A DNA stretch of 64,000 bases from Acanthosepion lycidas (GCA_963932145.1 OZ010595.1:86600404-86664403); one strand, 5' to 3'; positions 33,003 to 43,470 are shown, counted from the first letter of the stretch. Numbers and translations: made by a program. The notes: generated by a model not told the origin, from the sequence alone.

Positions 33003-33440
33003 CTGCGGTTTTGTCTTAGTTAACCATTTGAGCCCAGGATTCTTGAACAATTTAAAACCTTCTGCCTGAGAACCTGGGTCAAAATTCGCAAATAATTGGT
33101 ATTTAATATTTCACGGTAGATATAAAAATAGTTACAAGTGTTTACCAACCGTTCAACCGGTGGCTGGGCATTACGCCATTTTTCTCTAACACTGTTCAAC
33201 CAGCGGGCGGGCATTAAGTCATTTTTCTCTACCACCGTTCAACCGGTGATTGGACATTACATCATTTTTTTCTACCACTGCTCAACTGGTGGTTTTGCAT
33301 TTTTCTACCACCTTTCAACCGGTAGCTGGGCATTTAATCATTTTTCTCTACCACCGTTCAACCAGTGAATGGGCATTAAGTCATTTTTCTCTACCACCGT
33401 TTAACCGGTGGCTAGGCATAAAGCGGTGATCAAGGCTCAA
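33003..33440 (+). repeat. Dispersed element E, long allele with ~46-bp minisatellite
   Basis: Six to seven units around TCTACCACCGTTCAACCGGT and GGGCATTAAGTCATTTT between conserved flanks (CACGGTAGATATAAAAATAG and GATCAAGGCTCAAAGG). Inverted short form at 25640-25830. Confidence 0.8.
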
Positions 33441-33649
33441 AGGTTTAAACTGGTTTTCTGATTGACAGTGCTAAATTTCAATACTTAAGATTTTATTCTT
33501 TTAAATTGTATTAGTCTTTCTTGAAAGAACTTTTTTATTTCTTTGGTCATGATAGCATCATCATCATCATCATCGTTTATTTTTTTCTTTTTTGAATTTC
33601 ATCCATATTTTCATTCTTCCGTTCGTCAGAGTGAACACGTGACCATTCA

Positions 33650-33890
33650 TTTAAAATGTTTTTACTTCTCGCCATGAGACTCGTTTTCGAATCTCACCAT
33701 AGGCCATTTGTCAAGGAGATGACATATTGATAATATCAAACTGCGGAGACAATCCTAGCGGGTGGGATCTTTGGAAAGTAGCTAAAAATCATACGACGGA
33801 TTCCTCAAGCCATGTGAGTGAAACTATTTGGACGAAATTGTTCGAGAACCATCGATAGATGTGCTCTATGAATAGTTATGAGTATAATCA
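33650..33890 (+). mobile_element. SINE family 3, plus-strand partial copy
   Basis: TTTTCGAATCTCACCATAGG (box B region), then AAGCCATGTGAGTGAAACT as in the other copies. Confidence 0.6.
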
Positions 33891-33897
33891 AGGTTTT

Positions 33898-33945
33898 GGC
33901 ATTAAATGCCCCACTGGGGATTAATATGCCGTTAACCAAACCAAA
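33898..33945 (+). repeat. Conserved tail fragment, solo
   Basis: GGCATTAAATGCCCCACTGG and TTAATATGCCGTTAACCAAA. Confidence 0.6.
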
Positions 33946-33964
33946 CCTTGCCTTGTTTGGCAAT

Positions 33965-35455
33965 GTTATAATTTTTTCTTCTTTTTAATTTTTTCACAAT
34001 TTTCTTTCTTCTACTTTTCTTCTTCTCTCTAATTTTCTCAACGTTATCATACTTCTCCTTCTTTTGTCACCGTTTTCTTTCTTCTTCTTATTCTTTCTAA
34101 TTTTTCCTTCGTTTTTTTTCTTATTCTTCTTCTTCTATTGTCTCCGTTTTCATTCTCCTTCTTCTTCCTTCTAATTTTTTCACCGTTTTCCTTCGCCTTC
34201 TTCTTTTTTTCACAGTTTTCCTCCTTCTTCTTCTTCTTCTACTTCTTTTGTCACCGTTTTTTCTTCTTCTTCTTCTTCTTCTTCTTTCTAACTTTTCACC
34301 CCTTTCCTTCTTCTTCTTCTTCTTCTTTTGTCACTGTTTTCTTTCTACTTTTTACCGTTTTCCTTCCTCTTCTTCTTTTTCACTCTTTCCTTCATCTTCT
34401 CCTTCTTTGTATTTTTTGCTGTTTTTCTTTCTTCTTCTTTCCTTCTTCTTCATTCTAATTTTTCAGTGTTTTACTTCTACTTCTTCTTTTTGGTCGCCGT
34501 TTACATTCTTCTTCTTTCTTTTTTTTAGCGTCTCTTATTCTTTCTAATTTTTTCACCCTTTTCCTTCACCTTCTTCTTCTTCTTCTTCTTCTTTCACCCT
34601 TTTCCTTCACCTTCTTCTTCTTTCACACTTTTCCTTCTTGTCCGTCTTTCTAATTTTTTCACCATTATCCTACCTCCTGTTCTTCTTTCTAATTTTTTCA
34701 AAGTTTTCCTTATTCTTCTTTTTTACCGCTCCGTTCTTCTTCTTCTTCTTCTTTTTCTTTTTCTTCTTTTTCTTTTTCTTCTTTTTCTTTTTCTTCTTTT
34801 TCTTTTTCTTCTTCTTTGTCTCCTTCTTTTGTCACGGTTTTTCTTCAACTTCTTCGTCTTTCTAACTTTTCACTCTTTTCCTTCTTTTTTCTTGTTCTTC
34901 TTTTTCTTTCTGTTTTTCACCGTTTTCTATCTTCTTTTTCTTCTTCTTTTTCTCTCTTCTTTTGTCACCGTTTTCTTTCTACTTTTTTAACGTTTTCCTT
35001 CCTCTTCTTTTTTCGCCGTTTCCCTTCTTATTCTCCTTCTTTGTATTTTTTACCGTTTTTCTTTCTTTCTTCTTCTTCTTCTTCATCTTCTTCTTCTTCT
35101 TTCGCCGTTTTCTTTCTTCTTTCTAATTTTTTCACCGTTTTCCTTCCCCTTGTTCTTCTTCTTTCCAATTTTTTCTAAGTTTTCCTTATTTACCGTTTCC
35201 TACTTCTTCTTCTTCTTCTTCTTCTTTTTTGTTTCATTTTCCTCTTCTTTATCTTCTTCGCTTCTTTCTCCCCTTCTGTTTCCTTTTCTACTACTACCAC
35301 TTCGTTATTTTTCAATGTCTCCCTTTTCTTCAATGCCTCATTTTCTTCTTCTTTCTAATTTTTTCACCGTTTTCTTCTTCATCATGATCTTCTTGTTCTT
35401 CTTCTTTTTCTTTTTCTTCTTCTTCTTCAACTTCTTCTTCTTCAATTACTTTGAA
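33965..35455 (+). repeat. 1.5-kb polypyrimidine (TTC/CTT) tract
   Basis: Almost only C and T on the plus strand, with (TTC)n blocks and a recurring motif TTTCTAATTTTTTCACCGTT every 60-100 bp. The poly-Phe/Ser open frames are by-products. Confidence 0.9.
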
Positions 35456-35501
35456 ATTAAGTGTCAGATTGATATCTCCAGATATCAATCTGACACTTAA
35501 T
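35456..35501. repeat. Perfect 22-bp-arm palindrome
   Basis: ATTAAGTGTCAGATTGATAT plus CT, a 2-nt loop (CC), then the exact reverse complement. It sits just after the pyrimidine tract. Confidence 0.9.
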
Positions 35502-36266
35502 CTTTGTATATTTGTACAATCCTTGATTGGAATTCAACTTGAGAATGTTCTAGTTATATGCTTCTGGATTTATTGAGACGAAATATCCCTTCAACGAATA
35601 CGCAGCAATATATGTGCGATTAGTTAATTGTACATTCAAGCCACGGTTTGAGGAAAGCGTACTTGTGTGACCCCAAACTCAAAAAAATAATAATAATAAT
35701 AAACACATGATCTAAAAACTCAATGTTCCAAACACATGACATTCGCTTACACCCAACGCCAAGACAAAACCAGACATTAAGCAGCTTGCTCTTTTGAAAT
35801 CTCCAAACAACCAATAATTAAACCTTGAGATTGTATTATTGAAATAATTACAGCTGCTCTACGTTTTTCTATACCCGCATTCAAACACTTGTATCTGAAA
35901 TTTATAGCTTGGTTTAACACTTTAAAATGCCGTGGATCTTTGAACGTTCAGAAGATAATTTTAAATATTGGAAATCGTCAGAGAGAGAATCAAAGTCTTC
36001 TAACCATCAACAATAAAGGTAATTCCGTTAAATGTTTAAAGCAATCGATTTTTATTTATTCACAAGACATCATTGATATATTTCTTAGTTTAAATAGGGA
36101 AAAGTAACTCTTCTATGTTCTATGTCCAACTTTCTATGCTTCGTTGCCCTTAATGTTTGTCTGATAACTATCCGTCTGCATGACTGTCCTGCCAAGCTTG
36201 TTTATCGTTACATTCCACTGATCCTCTATATTTCCAATGAGTGTCAAAATTTCAAGATCTTCCTTG

Positions 36267-36660
36267 GCTTACAGCCACATCATGTTGAAACACCGGTTCA
36301 GCGAAGTTAAGTAACGTTGAACGTAGTTAGTACCTAGATGGGTGACCAGGCGCTGTGAACTTGGATGTGTTGGTGGTGTAATGTATAATGACTCGGAGAT
36401 TTTAGTTGGAGAACCGGATTCCAATTCTTTTTAGGTCCGTTATATTCACTTACTCGCAAATAACCTCGGGAAGTGTATTAATCCACCTCTTCTTCCCCAG
36501 CTATGGGTTAATTAGTAAGACTTTTATCACGAAATGATTATTATCTCAAAAAAAGAAAAATTCTTGCAATCTGAAAATATTTTGGGGATTCAAATAATCT
36601 GCAAAAAGCCACAGAAAGAGAATAAATAAATAAAAATCAGGCTTTCTGATATTAAAAATT
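36267..36660 (+). mobile_element. Chimeric 5S rRNA/tRNA SINE, copy 2 (5S part deleted internally)
   Basis: 36267-36361 matches 5S rRNA: ACAGCCACATCATGTTGAAA, CGAAGTTAAGTAACGTTG, TAGTACCTAGATGGGTGACC; pieces after the first 30 bases and after the box C start are missing. A tRNA-like part follows: GGTGGTGTAATGTATAATGA and GATTCCAATTC. The body includes AGCTATGGGTTAATTAGTAA as in copy 1. Confidence 0.8.
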
Positions 36661-36869
36661 AAATAGCTTTGAGAAATCCGGAATAAGTCTACTTAAAATG
36701 AAAAAAAAGTTCCAAGCGATTTAAATTAAATGCAAGCATGGAATCGAGTAAATAAATACAATTTGGATTTTCCGTTTTGTTTTAAACTCGCATTTTTGTT
36801 AAAAACTTCACAGATACGGTAACGAACGGGAGAAATATTAAAATAAACATCAATTTGCATTGGTTACAC

Positions 36870-37215
36870 GAAGCTAAAATGCCGTTGGGAAAGGCATGAA
36901 ATCGCTTCTCCCTATTCTATGACCAAATCACAATATAGCAGGACAAAAATATTTTGAAAAAGCCTACCACAATGACTGTCAGAGCAGAGAAGGATTCCAA
37001 GGCAATATGGAAAAAAAATTATCACATAATTACTAACAAAGCAGTAAAAAGACGGGTATCCATTTTCAAAGAGAGAGGACCTTCCTATATTTGCATTTTC
37101 TTCAGAATATTATTCATACATCTTCTTCATTTTTGAGTGTATATAAATATCATTGCCATTTTAACAATAACCGTCTACTTTGACTGGCCCTTGAGCTTTG
37201 TATCGGATGAAACGT
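36870..37215 (+). repeat. Dispersed repeat F, copy 1 (LINE 3' terminus at the end)
   Basis: GGAAAGGCATGAAATCGCTTC, CTCCCTATTCTATGACCAAA and the terminus GGCCCTTGAGCTTTGTATCG match 42455-42800 in the same order. Confidence 0.65.
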
Positions 37216-37281
37216 GCGTGAAACTATAAATATGCTTGTATGTTTGTTTCTGCGTGTCTAGATTTGCATGGGTGGTGTCGT

Positions 37282-37284
<3 letters not shown>

Positions 37285-37337
<53 letters not shown>

Positions 37338-37420
37338 GTTTCTAAGTTATTTTTTATAGATAAAATTTGTTTAAGTAAATGCTCTGTTTTTAATTAAACA
37401 GTATTAATGACATTTAATTA
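37285..37420 (-). repeat. (TA)n and SINE family 1 inverted tail
   Basis: TA array 37285-37334, then AAGTAAATGCTCTGTTTTTA and AACAGTATTAATG as in the tail at 5150-5230. Confidence 0.7.
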
Positions 37421-37679
37421 TATTTATTAAAATAACGTATAAGCTGAAAATATATTAACCTAATTCTCAAACTTAATCCATTTCATAATATATATCTTTT
37501 CTTTCCTTAATTTTTATTTTTCAGTTTAACAAAAAAAAAAAAAAGTTAGAATTCATTTCTTTAACAAATGTATTTGCATTAACGAGTCCCATGTAGAATC
37601 TACCGGGGACGAAATGGCCATCTGAATCGTGTAATTTGGGTTTCATTTTTGTAATTCGCTGATATAAGAAATATTTCTC

Positions 37680-37930
37680 TACGTACTTTGGCGTGGTGTA
37701 ATGCTTAGCCATCTTGTCTGGATAGAAATGTTAAGACTGAGTAGCGAGTTCGGTCCTCCGTAGGTGCTTCATGATTTCGGGCTTATGCCACAAGTAAGAT
37801 ACATTTACTAGAATGATACCGCGGAGTTGTGTAATCGTTAATACGTTTGTCTTGCTAGATCTATTATGACTGAGAGGTGAATTCGTTCCTCACTGGGTAC
37901 TCCGTACTTTCGGCCTTCTGCCACATCTAG
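37680..37930 (+). mobile_element. Two tandem SINE family 2 copies
   Basis: 37690-37790 (GGCGTGGTGTAATGCTTAGC box A; CGAGTTCGGTCCTCC box B) and 37810-37930 (GAGTTGTGTAATCGTTAATA; TTCGTTCCTCACTGGGTACT), same orientation. Confidence 0.7.
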
Positions 37931-38067
37931 GCCACGGTTAATATGACGCTGTAACAAATATTTCTTCTTTTGAAGTCGTTATGAGTAAAAATATCCGAAG
38001 ATGTAATCACGAAGTACACCGTAAAAATGACGGCCATAATTTTACAGTTGCATCGACCATATTTCTG

Positions 38068-38892
38068 GTACTCGGACATTTGGCCAGGGGACATTTGGCC
38101 AGGGGACATTTGGCCAGGGGACATTTCGCCTTACCGACATTTGGCCGGGGGACATTTTGCCTTACCGACATTTGGCCGGGGGACATTTTGCCATACCGAC
38201 ATTTGGCCGACGGTGATTTAACCGAATGGATATTTAGCGGATAATGTAGTGGCGTACTTACATGTATGTCACACTTTTTATCGCACTGCGCTACATATAT
38301 TTATTTACTGTATTATTTTATCATTTTGGGGTTTTTTTTTTGTTTTGTTTTTTCTGGGTTTTTTTGTTTTTGTTTTTTTTGTTGTTTTTTTTTTGACAGG
38401 CTTTTCTTAAAATCTATTCAGTATATATTATATTCAACTTCAAATATTACTGTAAGATGATAAGTATATTGAGACAAAGCACATTTTACTACAGCAAAAA
38501 TCTTAAGCTTTTACGATATGAAAGATCTTTCAATTTCGCCTTTTAATGATCATTATCTTAAAGGGATGAACTAGCTTTTATCTTACTGCTAAATACGAAT
38601 TTAAATAATTAGGTGCTACTTTTTACTCAAATACACACAAATATTTTTTTAAATACTAACTTCAATAAACAAATATTGAAATAAGAAAATATTAACTTTA
38701 CATTTAGATTTAGTAATTTAATCACTTGAAATTCAGTGGTAATTATTGGTACTATTATACCTTATAATACTGCTAATTAAAATACTTAAAATATTACTTG
38801 TTACTATTTTTACTTATAGTTTTTCGGTGAAATGTCCGTTCGGCCAAATGTCCGTTCGGTCAAATGTCTGTAGGTCAAATTTCCGGCCACGA
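38068..38892. mobile_element. TIR element with tandem GGACATTTGGCC terminal repeats
   Basis: Left end 38068-38240 has about seven GGACATTTGGCC or similar units spaced 16-32 bp apart. Right end 38820-38892 has the inverted units GTCCGTTCGGCCAAAT. The ~580-bp centre is AT-rich and non-coding. This is a non-autonomous element or foldback. Confidence 0.7.
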
Positions 38893-39119
38893 TATTTCTG
38901 CATGAGTGATCTGAAATTTTCATCAATACAAATGATATTCTTTTTTTGGTGTAAAGGATAATTCTGTGAAAGAAAATATATCAACAAGCATTTTTTTTTG
39001 TTATGGTAGCACGAGGCATGTTCACCTTTTGGGGGTGAGTTGATCCTTATTTCCATAAAGCAATGTTGCATTTTTATAAGGGGGAGCAATAAAAGAACAC
39101 TCATTAAGCCAGAAGATAA

Positions 39120-39260
39120 CGATTCATTTTGCATTTAAATTGTTGAAGATTAAATCTGACTGAAAAGCAAGAAGCCTAAAAAGAGTTCCACAAGCGGGAA
39201 ATGCGAGAGAAGAAACTGTTCGCATAGAACTTACGGTTGCTTACGTGACAAAGTTATAAA
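39120..39260 (-). pseudogene. Jockey-like LINE fragment
   Basis: AAGAGTTCCACAAGCGGGAA, ATGCGAGAGAAGAAACTGTT shared with 40700-40750. Confidence 0.55.
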
Positions 39261-39269
39261 CTTATATTG

Positions 39270-39420
39270 TTTTATATTATAAATTCTTTATATTAGTTTC
39301 AGTTGGACTTATTCGGTTATCTTTTTTGTTATCATCACAACGTTTCAACCGTTGTGCTCTCCGGCCTTCTTCTGGTATCTGTCAACCCGGGTATCCTTTA
39401 AGGAATTTTGAATTGAACAC
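39270..39420 (-). repeat. Foldback repeat D, partial copy with hammerhead-like motif
   Basis: Motif 39339-39378 on the minus strand: CAGAAGA (39368-39374), extra base, stem II GGCCG with CGGTT (two G-U pairs), GAAA (39343-39346), CGTT. Confidence 0.5.
39339..39378 (-). ncRNA. Hammerhead-like motif, family D
   Basis: Stem II is kept by G-U pairs although one arm has changed from CGGCC to CGGTT. U4 of the core is A, as in the motif at 20687. Confidence 0.4.
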
Positions 39421-40340
39421 TTTATTCAATCTACACGAGAAAATTGTTAACGTTCCGTTGGCCCTATCAAGTGATTTGTCGTTTTGTTCCTTTTTGTACG
39501 GCTCTGATATTACGATCCCTGTTTCCACTGAGTCTGCGCCTGTACTACACAGCTCAAGGATTGAACTCGAAATAGAATAGCACCATTTACCAGCGCTTAA
39601 TTCTCTAAGTCATTGGTTCCCAAATGTTGCGCTGGAAGAGGGTAACAGGTGGGGAGAGGAATGATCGAAAGACAATCAAAGATTTAGAAGCAGTTTTAAA
39701 AAATTCATACACCAAAAATAAATATGATTTCAAAATTTAAAATATTACTATGGATGACTTGTACATGTATGAGTCCCAGAATAAATAGTTATAAATAATT
39801 ATTGAGCGATTTTATCATTGTGATATTTTAGCATCATATGAAGTATTAAGAATATTGTAACTAGGGTCTGCAAATTAGAGGAGAGAGTTATCAATATTAA
39901 TATGCTGACTTCGAATCCCCGGTATCTCACTTTAACCCACTCTCTGTTCGTTATTCTTAAATGTACTTTTTATTACATAAACTTTAATGAGGGGTGAGCA
40001 AATTTTCATTCCGAAAATGCGGCTCAGGGAAAAAAAAATTGAAAACCACTGCTCTAGGCTAATGTCCCGTGGAAATATTGACTCTTCAATCCAGAAATTC
40101 AAGTAGGAATTATCGGTGCAATTAAAGTTATTTATGTATCCCAACCCTAACTCAACGACAATGTTCCCTTTCTAAAAGTTTAATTTACAGTTATAGGCGT
40201 CATAAATCGATCACCCCCTTAAATATGAGATCTGTCATCTGAAATAGTACACAATCGTGTGCATACACCGGCATACATGTATATACACGATATAAAAAAT
40301 ATATTTGACATACATTAAATGGTCATCGTAATATCAGGTA

Positions 40341-40441
40341 TTAGGTTGGTGCAAAAATAATGACGTAATAATGTCGTTTTTTGACGTTAAAAATACGTCA
40401 AAAAACGACATTATTACGTCATTATTTTTGCACCAACCTAA
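40341..40441. mobile_element. Mariner MITE, 101-bp almost perfect palindrome
   Basis: Flanked by TA (40339-40340, 40442-40443). Both ends are TTAGGTTGGTGCAAAAATAA. The 47-bp arms pair perfectly around a 7-nt loop. The end sequence is that of the cecropia-type mariner family known from human MADE1/Hsmar1. Confidence 0.93.
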
Positions 40442-40499
40442 TACTAAGTCCGCTTATGTTTGATCATTGACTTGTTAATTATTCATGTAAACAATTTTT

Positions 40500-40908
40500 T
40501 TAATCATTTCACTCCAAACAAGGCAATAAAGCCACTAAGACGCAAGGAGTTACTGAGCGTGTAAGAATATGAGAAAATCAGAAAACGAGACAAAAAAAGC
40601 ATTATTACAAAAAGGAACAATAAACGAGTTAGAATAGGACCGAAGATAACGATTGACATAGCATTTAAATTTACAAAGTTAACTAGGGTGCAAGAGGCTG
40701 GAAGAGAGTTCTACAAGTGAGAAGTTCGAAAGAAGAAACTGTTAGCATAAAACTTACGGTTGCATCTAGCCATTTCAAGTGTAAAATGGTGAGACCTTGT
40801 CGCCAATCTAGCACTATGCTTAAATTCATAAAGTCTAGGTACCAAACAGGAAGGCACCTCAGAAAAATTACCAAGAAAATATTTATAGAAAAGGAAGAGG
40901 GAAGTAAC
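40500..40908 (-). pseudogene. Jockey-like LINE 3' fragment
   Basis: 3' end TTTAATCATTTCACTCCAAA, then GAGAGTTCTACAAGTGAGAA and CGCCAATCTAGCACTATGC. Merges into the minisatellite at 40909. Confidence 0.65.
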
Positions 40909-41140
40909 TGAAGCAGAGATTCGATCGGTGGGAAAGCGACTGAAGCAGAGATGCTATCGGTGGGAAAGCGACTGAAGCCGAGATTCGATCGGTGGTAAAG
41001 CGACTTAAGCAGAGATGCTATCGGTGGGAAAGCGAGTGAAGCCGAGCTTCGATCGGTGGGAAAGCGACTGAAGCAGAGATGCTATCGGTGGGGAAGCGAC
41101 TGAAGCAGAGATGCTATCGGTGAGAAAACGACTGAGCAGA
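40909..41140. repeat. 32-bp minisatellite with alternating variants
   Basis: Seven units TCGGTGGGAAAGCGACTGAA plus GCAGAGATGCTA or GCAGAGATTCGA; the two variants mostly alternate, giving a 64-bp higher-order unit. The unit resembles LINE coding sequence at 49344-49370. Confidence 0.85.
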
Positions 41141-41256
41141 GATTTCTGTTGAATGTCTATTGATTCAATACTCACTACAACGCCCACATGTCTAACACAG
41201 GGCCAGACTAAAGCAAGCTTAATAACAGAGACTCGATTTATTTCCATAATGAGCTA

Positions 41257-41642
41257 AGGCTTACGGACATATCACGTTCAAACACCTGTTCCCGTCCGAT
41301 CACCGAAATTAAGCAACGCCAAGCTTGGTTGGTAACTAGAAAGGTGACCGCTTGGGAATACCAAGTGCTGTTAGCTTGGATGTGTGGGTGGTGTAATGGA
41401 TAATGGCTCGGAATTGGACATCGGAGAGCCGAGTTCCAATTCCAGTTGGGTTCATTATATTCACTTGGGAAAGGTAAGGATCCTCTTCTTACTCCCTAAC
41501 TATGGGTTAATTAGTAAGACTTGTATCACTAAATCATAATCAGCTCCAAAAAAGTCTTACAATCTAAAATTATTTTCTGGCTTTAAATAACCTGCAAAGG
41601 GTTGATAAGCCATAGAAAACGAATCAGTCAATCAAATACTGA
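41257..41642 (+). mobile_element. Chimeric 5S rRNA/tRNA SINE, copy 1 (full-length head)
   Basis: 41257-41378 aligns along the whole 5S rRNA: CTTACGGACATATCACGTTC, GTCCGATCACCGAAATTAAG, GGTGACCGCTTGGGAATACC and GTGCTGTTAGCTTGG. Box A/IE/box C regions are recognisable. A tRNA-like unit follows at 41384-41452 with box A-like TGGTGTAATGGATA and box B-like GAGTTCCAATTCC. The body has CAGCTATGGGTTAATTAGTA (as AACTATGG here), then the conserved tail AAATAACCTGCAAAGGGTTG ending in AATCA repeats. Confidence 0.88.
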
Positions 41643-41809
41643 TTAGCTGCACAGGCATGTATTATATTTTATTTACATTTTCTGGAACATGTATAGAAAC
41701 TACTGTGGCCACAAAGTTAGACATCAGTTTATATATTGATTGTAATATAGAATTGATACCCCACTTTATATCCACATTATAATTTCTTGTTTGTCTATCC
41801 AATTCTGAT

Positions 41810-41990
41810 TAGGTATGAATCCACCTCTTTTCATCCAGCTATGGGTTAATTAGTAAGACTTATATCACTAAATCATTATTATCTAAAAAAAAGAAAACTG
41901 TTACAATCTAAACTTCTTTTCTGGCTTTAAATAACCTACAAATGGTTGATAAACCGTAAAAAACAAATCAATCAATCAATGAAGCAAGGA
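41810..41990 (+). mobile_element. Chimeric SINE body and tail, 5'-truncated copy 3
   Basis: Starts TGAATCCACCTCTTTTCATC, then AGCTATGGGTTAATTAGTAA and the tail with (AATC)n at 41970-41982. Confidence 0.8.
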
Positions 41991-41999
41991 TACGCGATA

Positions 42000-42454
42000 A
42001 TCTTTTATTAAATTTTGAGTAAAATATTTAACAATAAAAAGCAATATTTTATTCCTCTTATTGCTTGTTTTTATCCCACTTTCCGAGATGTTATACTCTT
42101 CAAATTTACCGAGTAAGTTGGTAGCGTGAAATAAAGAAAAAGATGTCCTTCAATTAGGACTGGCGTACTTATCTTGAGTGTTATAGCAATTAACCTGACT
42201 ATATATGGTTCAAATCTCAACGTATAGTATGATCATTTTTCAGCGAAAATATCCCTATAAGATAAAGAAAATTCTGACGACACTTAGTAACATATAATTT
42301 CCCAAAGGCTCGCCATTCAGAGGCGATTACTTTGGCCGTGGTAAAGGCATGAATCCAGTTTTCCCTTCACTTTTCCTCTATAGATATTAACAAAATTTAT
42401 CCAGTAAAACGGGATCGGAAAAAAGCTCCTGATAAAGTTTTAATATCCTTAAGA
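42000..42454. other. Non-coding stretch
   Basis: No open frame or recognised repeat. Confidence 0.4.
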
Positions 42455-42800
42455 AAGGCGCGAATACCCTTCTCCCTATGCTATGTTCAAATCACAATAT
42501 ATCGTGACAAAAAAGTCTTCATACTGGCATGCCAGAATAATTCTCGATAGAGTGGAAATAAATGGAAAATTGAAAAAAAAATAATCCCATAACTACCAGC
42601 CAAACAATAGAAAAGATTTTAATTCATTTTTAAAGACAGAGGACCTGTATATAGTCTCGTCACTTCATTAATCATATATCTTCTTAAGATCTTCTTTTTT
42701 TGAATATATATAAATAACACCTACTTTTTAAGTATATATAAACGTCATTACCATTTTAACAATAATCCTCTACCTTGAGTAATTCACAAGCCTTGTATTG
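42455..42800 (+). repeat. Dispersed repeat F, copy 2
   Basis: AAAGGCGCGAATACCCTTC, ATGTTCAAATCACAATATA and the terminal AAGCCTTGTATTGGATGAA parallel 36870-37215. Confidence 0.65.
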
Positions 42801-42962
42801 GATGAAATATAGTATAGAAAATCTCCATGTGCGTGTATGAGTGTACGCATGCGGGTTACTGAGTGCCAACGTACATGGAGCAATAAATATGTGTGTGCGT
42901 ATATGTGCGCGTGTTTGATCATAATATATATGATCATATATTATTACGGTACTTGTTCATAA

Positions 42963-42999
<37 letters not shown>

Positions 43000-43189
43000 A
43001 ATCATTCGTTATTTGATGTGCTGCTGCTGTATATTTTCGCAGACGTAGCTGTATAAATTTATTTATTGAATATTATACTCTGATATAAAATAAAAATATC
43101 CAAACAACCTGTCTGTGTTTCCATTTACTATACAAACTTTATTCTTTCATTAACTATTATTGGTTTATTTTTAATTAATTACCATCCTC

Positions 43190-43226
43190 ATATACATATG
43201 TGTGTGTGTGTGTGTGTGTGTGTGTT
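43190..43226. repeat. (TG)n microsatellite abutting segment A
   Basis: CATATGTG then (TG)n to 43225, directly before the segment A copy. Confidence 0.85.
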
Positions 43227-43470
43227 AAGAAGGTATTAACTTACTGACCACTCGCTGAACGGCACGATCCTTGTTTTTATTAATTGTACAATGGATTAGA
43301 TGTTCGGTCCATATTGCTTGCAAGTACTTTCGGTAAAAAACATTTACCATCTTCAGACACAGATGTTATTTTTTTTCTCAATTTCAGGTAATTTCGAATA
43401 AAATTCTATGACAAAAATGGATGTGATACTTGTCGAAAGATGATTTATTAAAAAATATGTGCTATTATTA
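43227..43470 (-). repeat. Retroelement segment A, copy 2
   Basis: Close match to 637-870 along its length, including the hammerhead-like core. Confidence 0.7.
43319..43359 (-). ncRNA. Hammerhead-like motif, segment A copy 2
   Basis: CTGAAGA (43350-43356), extra T, stem II GGTAAA with TTTACC, GAAAGTACTT, stem I TGT with GCA. Compared with 724-763 both sides of stem II changed together (G-C to A-T), and stem I changed a G-U into an A-U pair. Confidence 0.5.

Noticed and set aside
34138..35500. Poly-Phe/Ser/Leu open frames of 66-120 codons
   Set aside because: By-products of the TTC/CTT tract in all three frames.
41257..41378. Functional 5S rRNA gene
   Set aside because: Substitutions in the conserved control region, no terminator T-run after it, and a tRNA-like SINE body continues directly.
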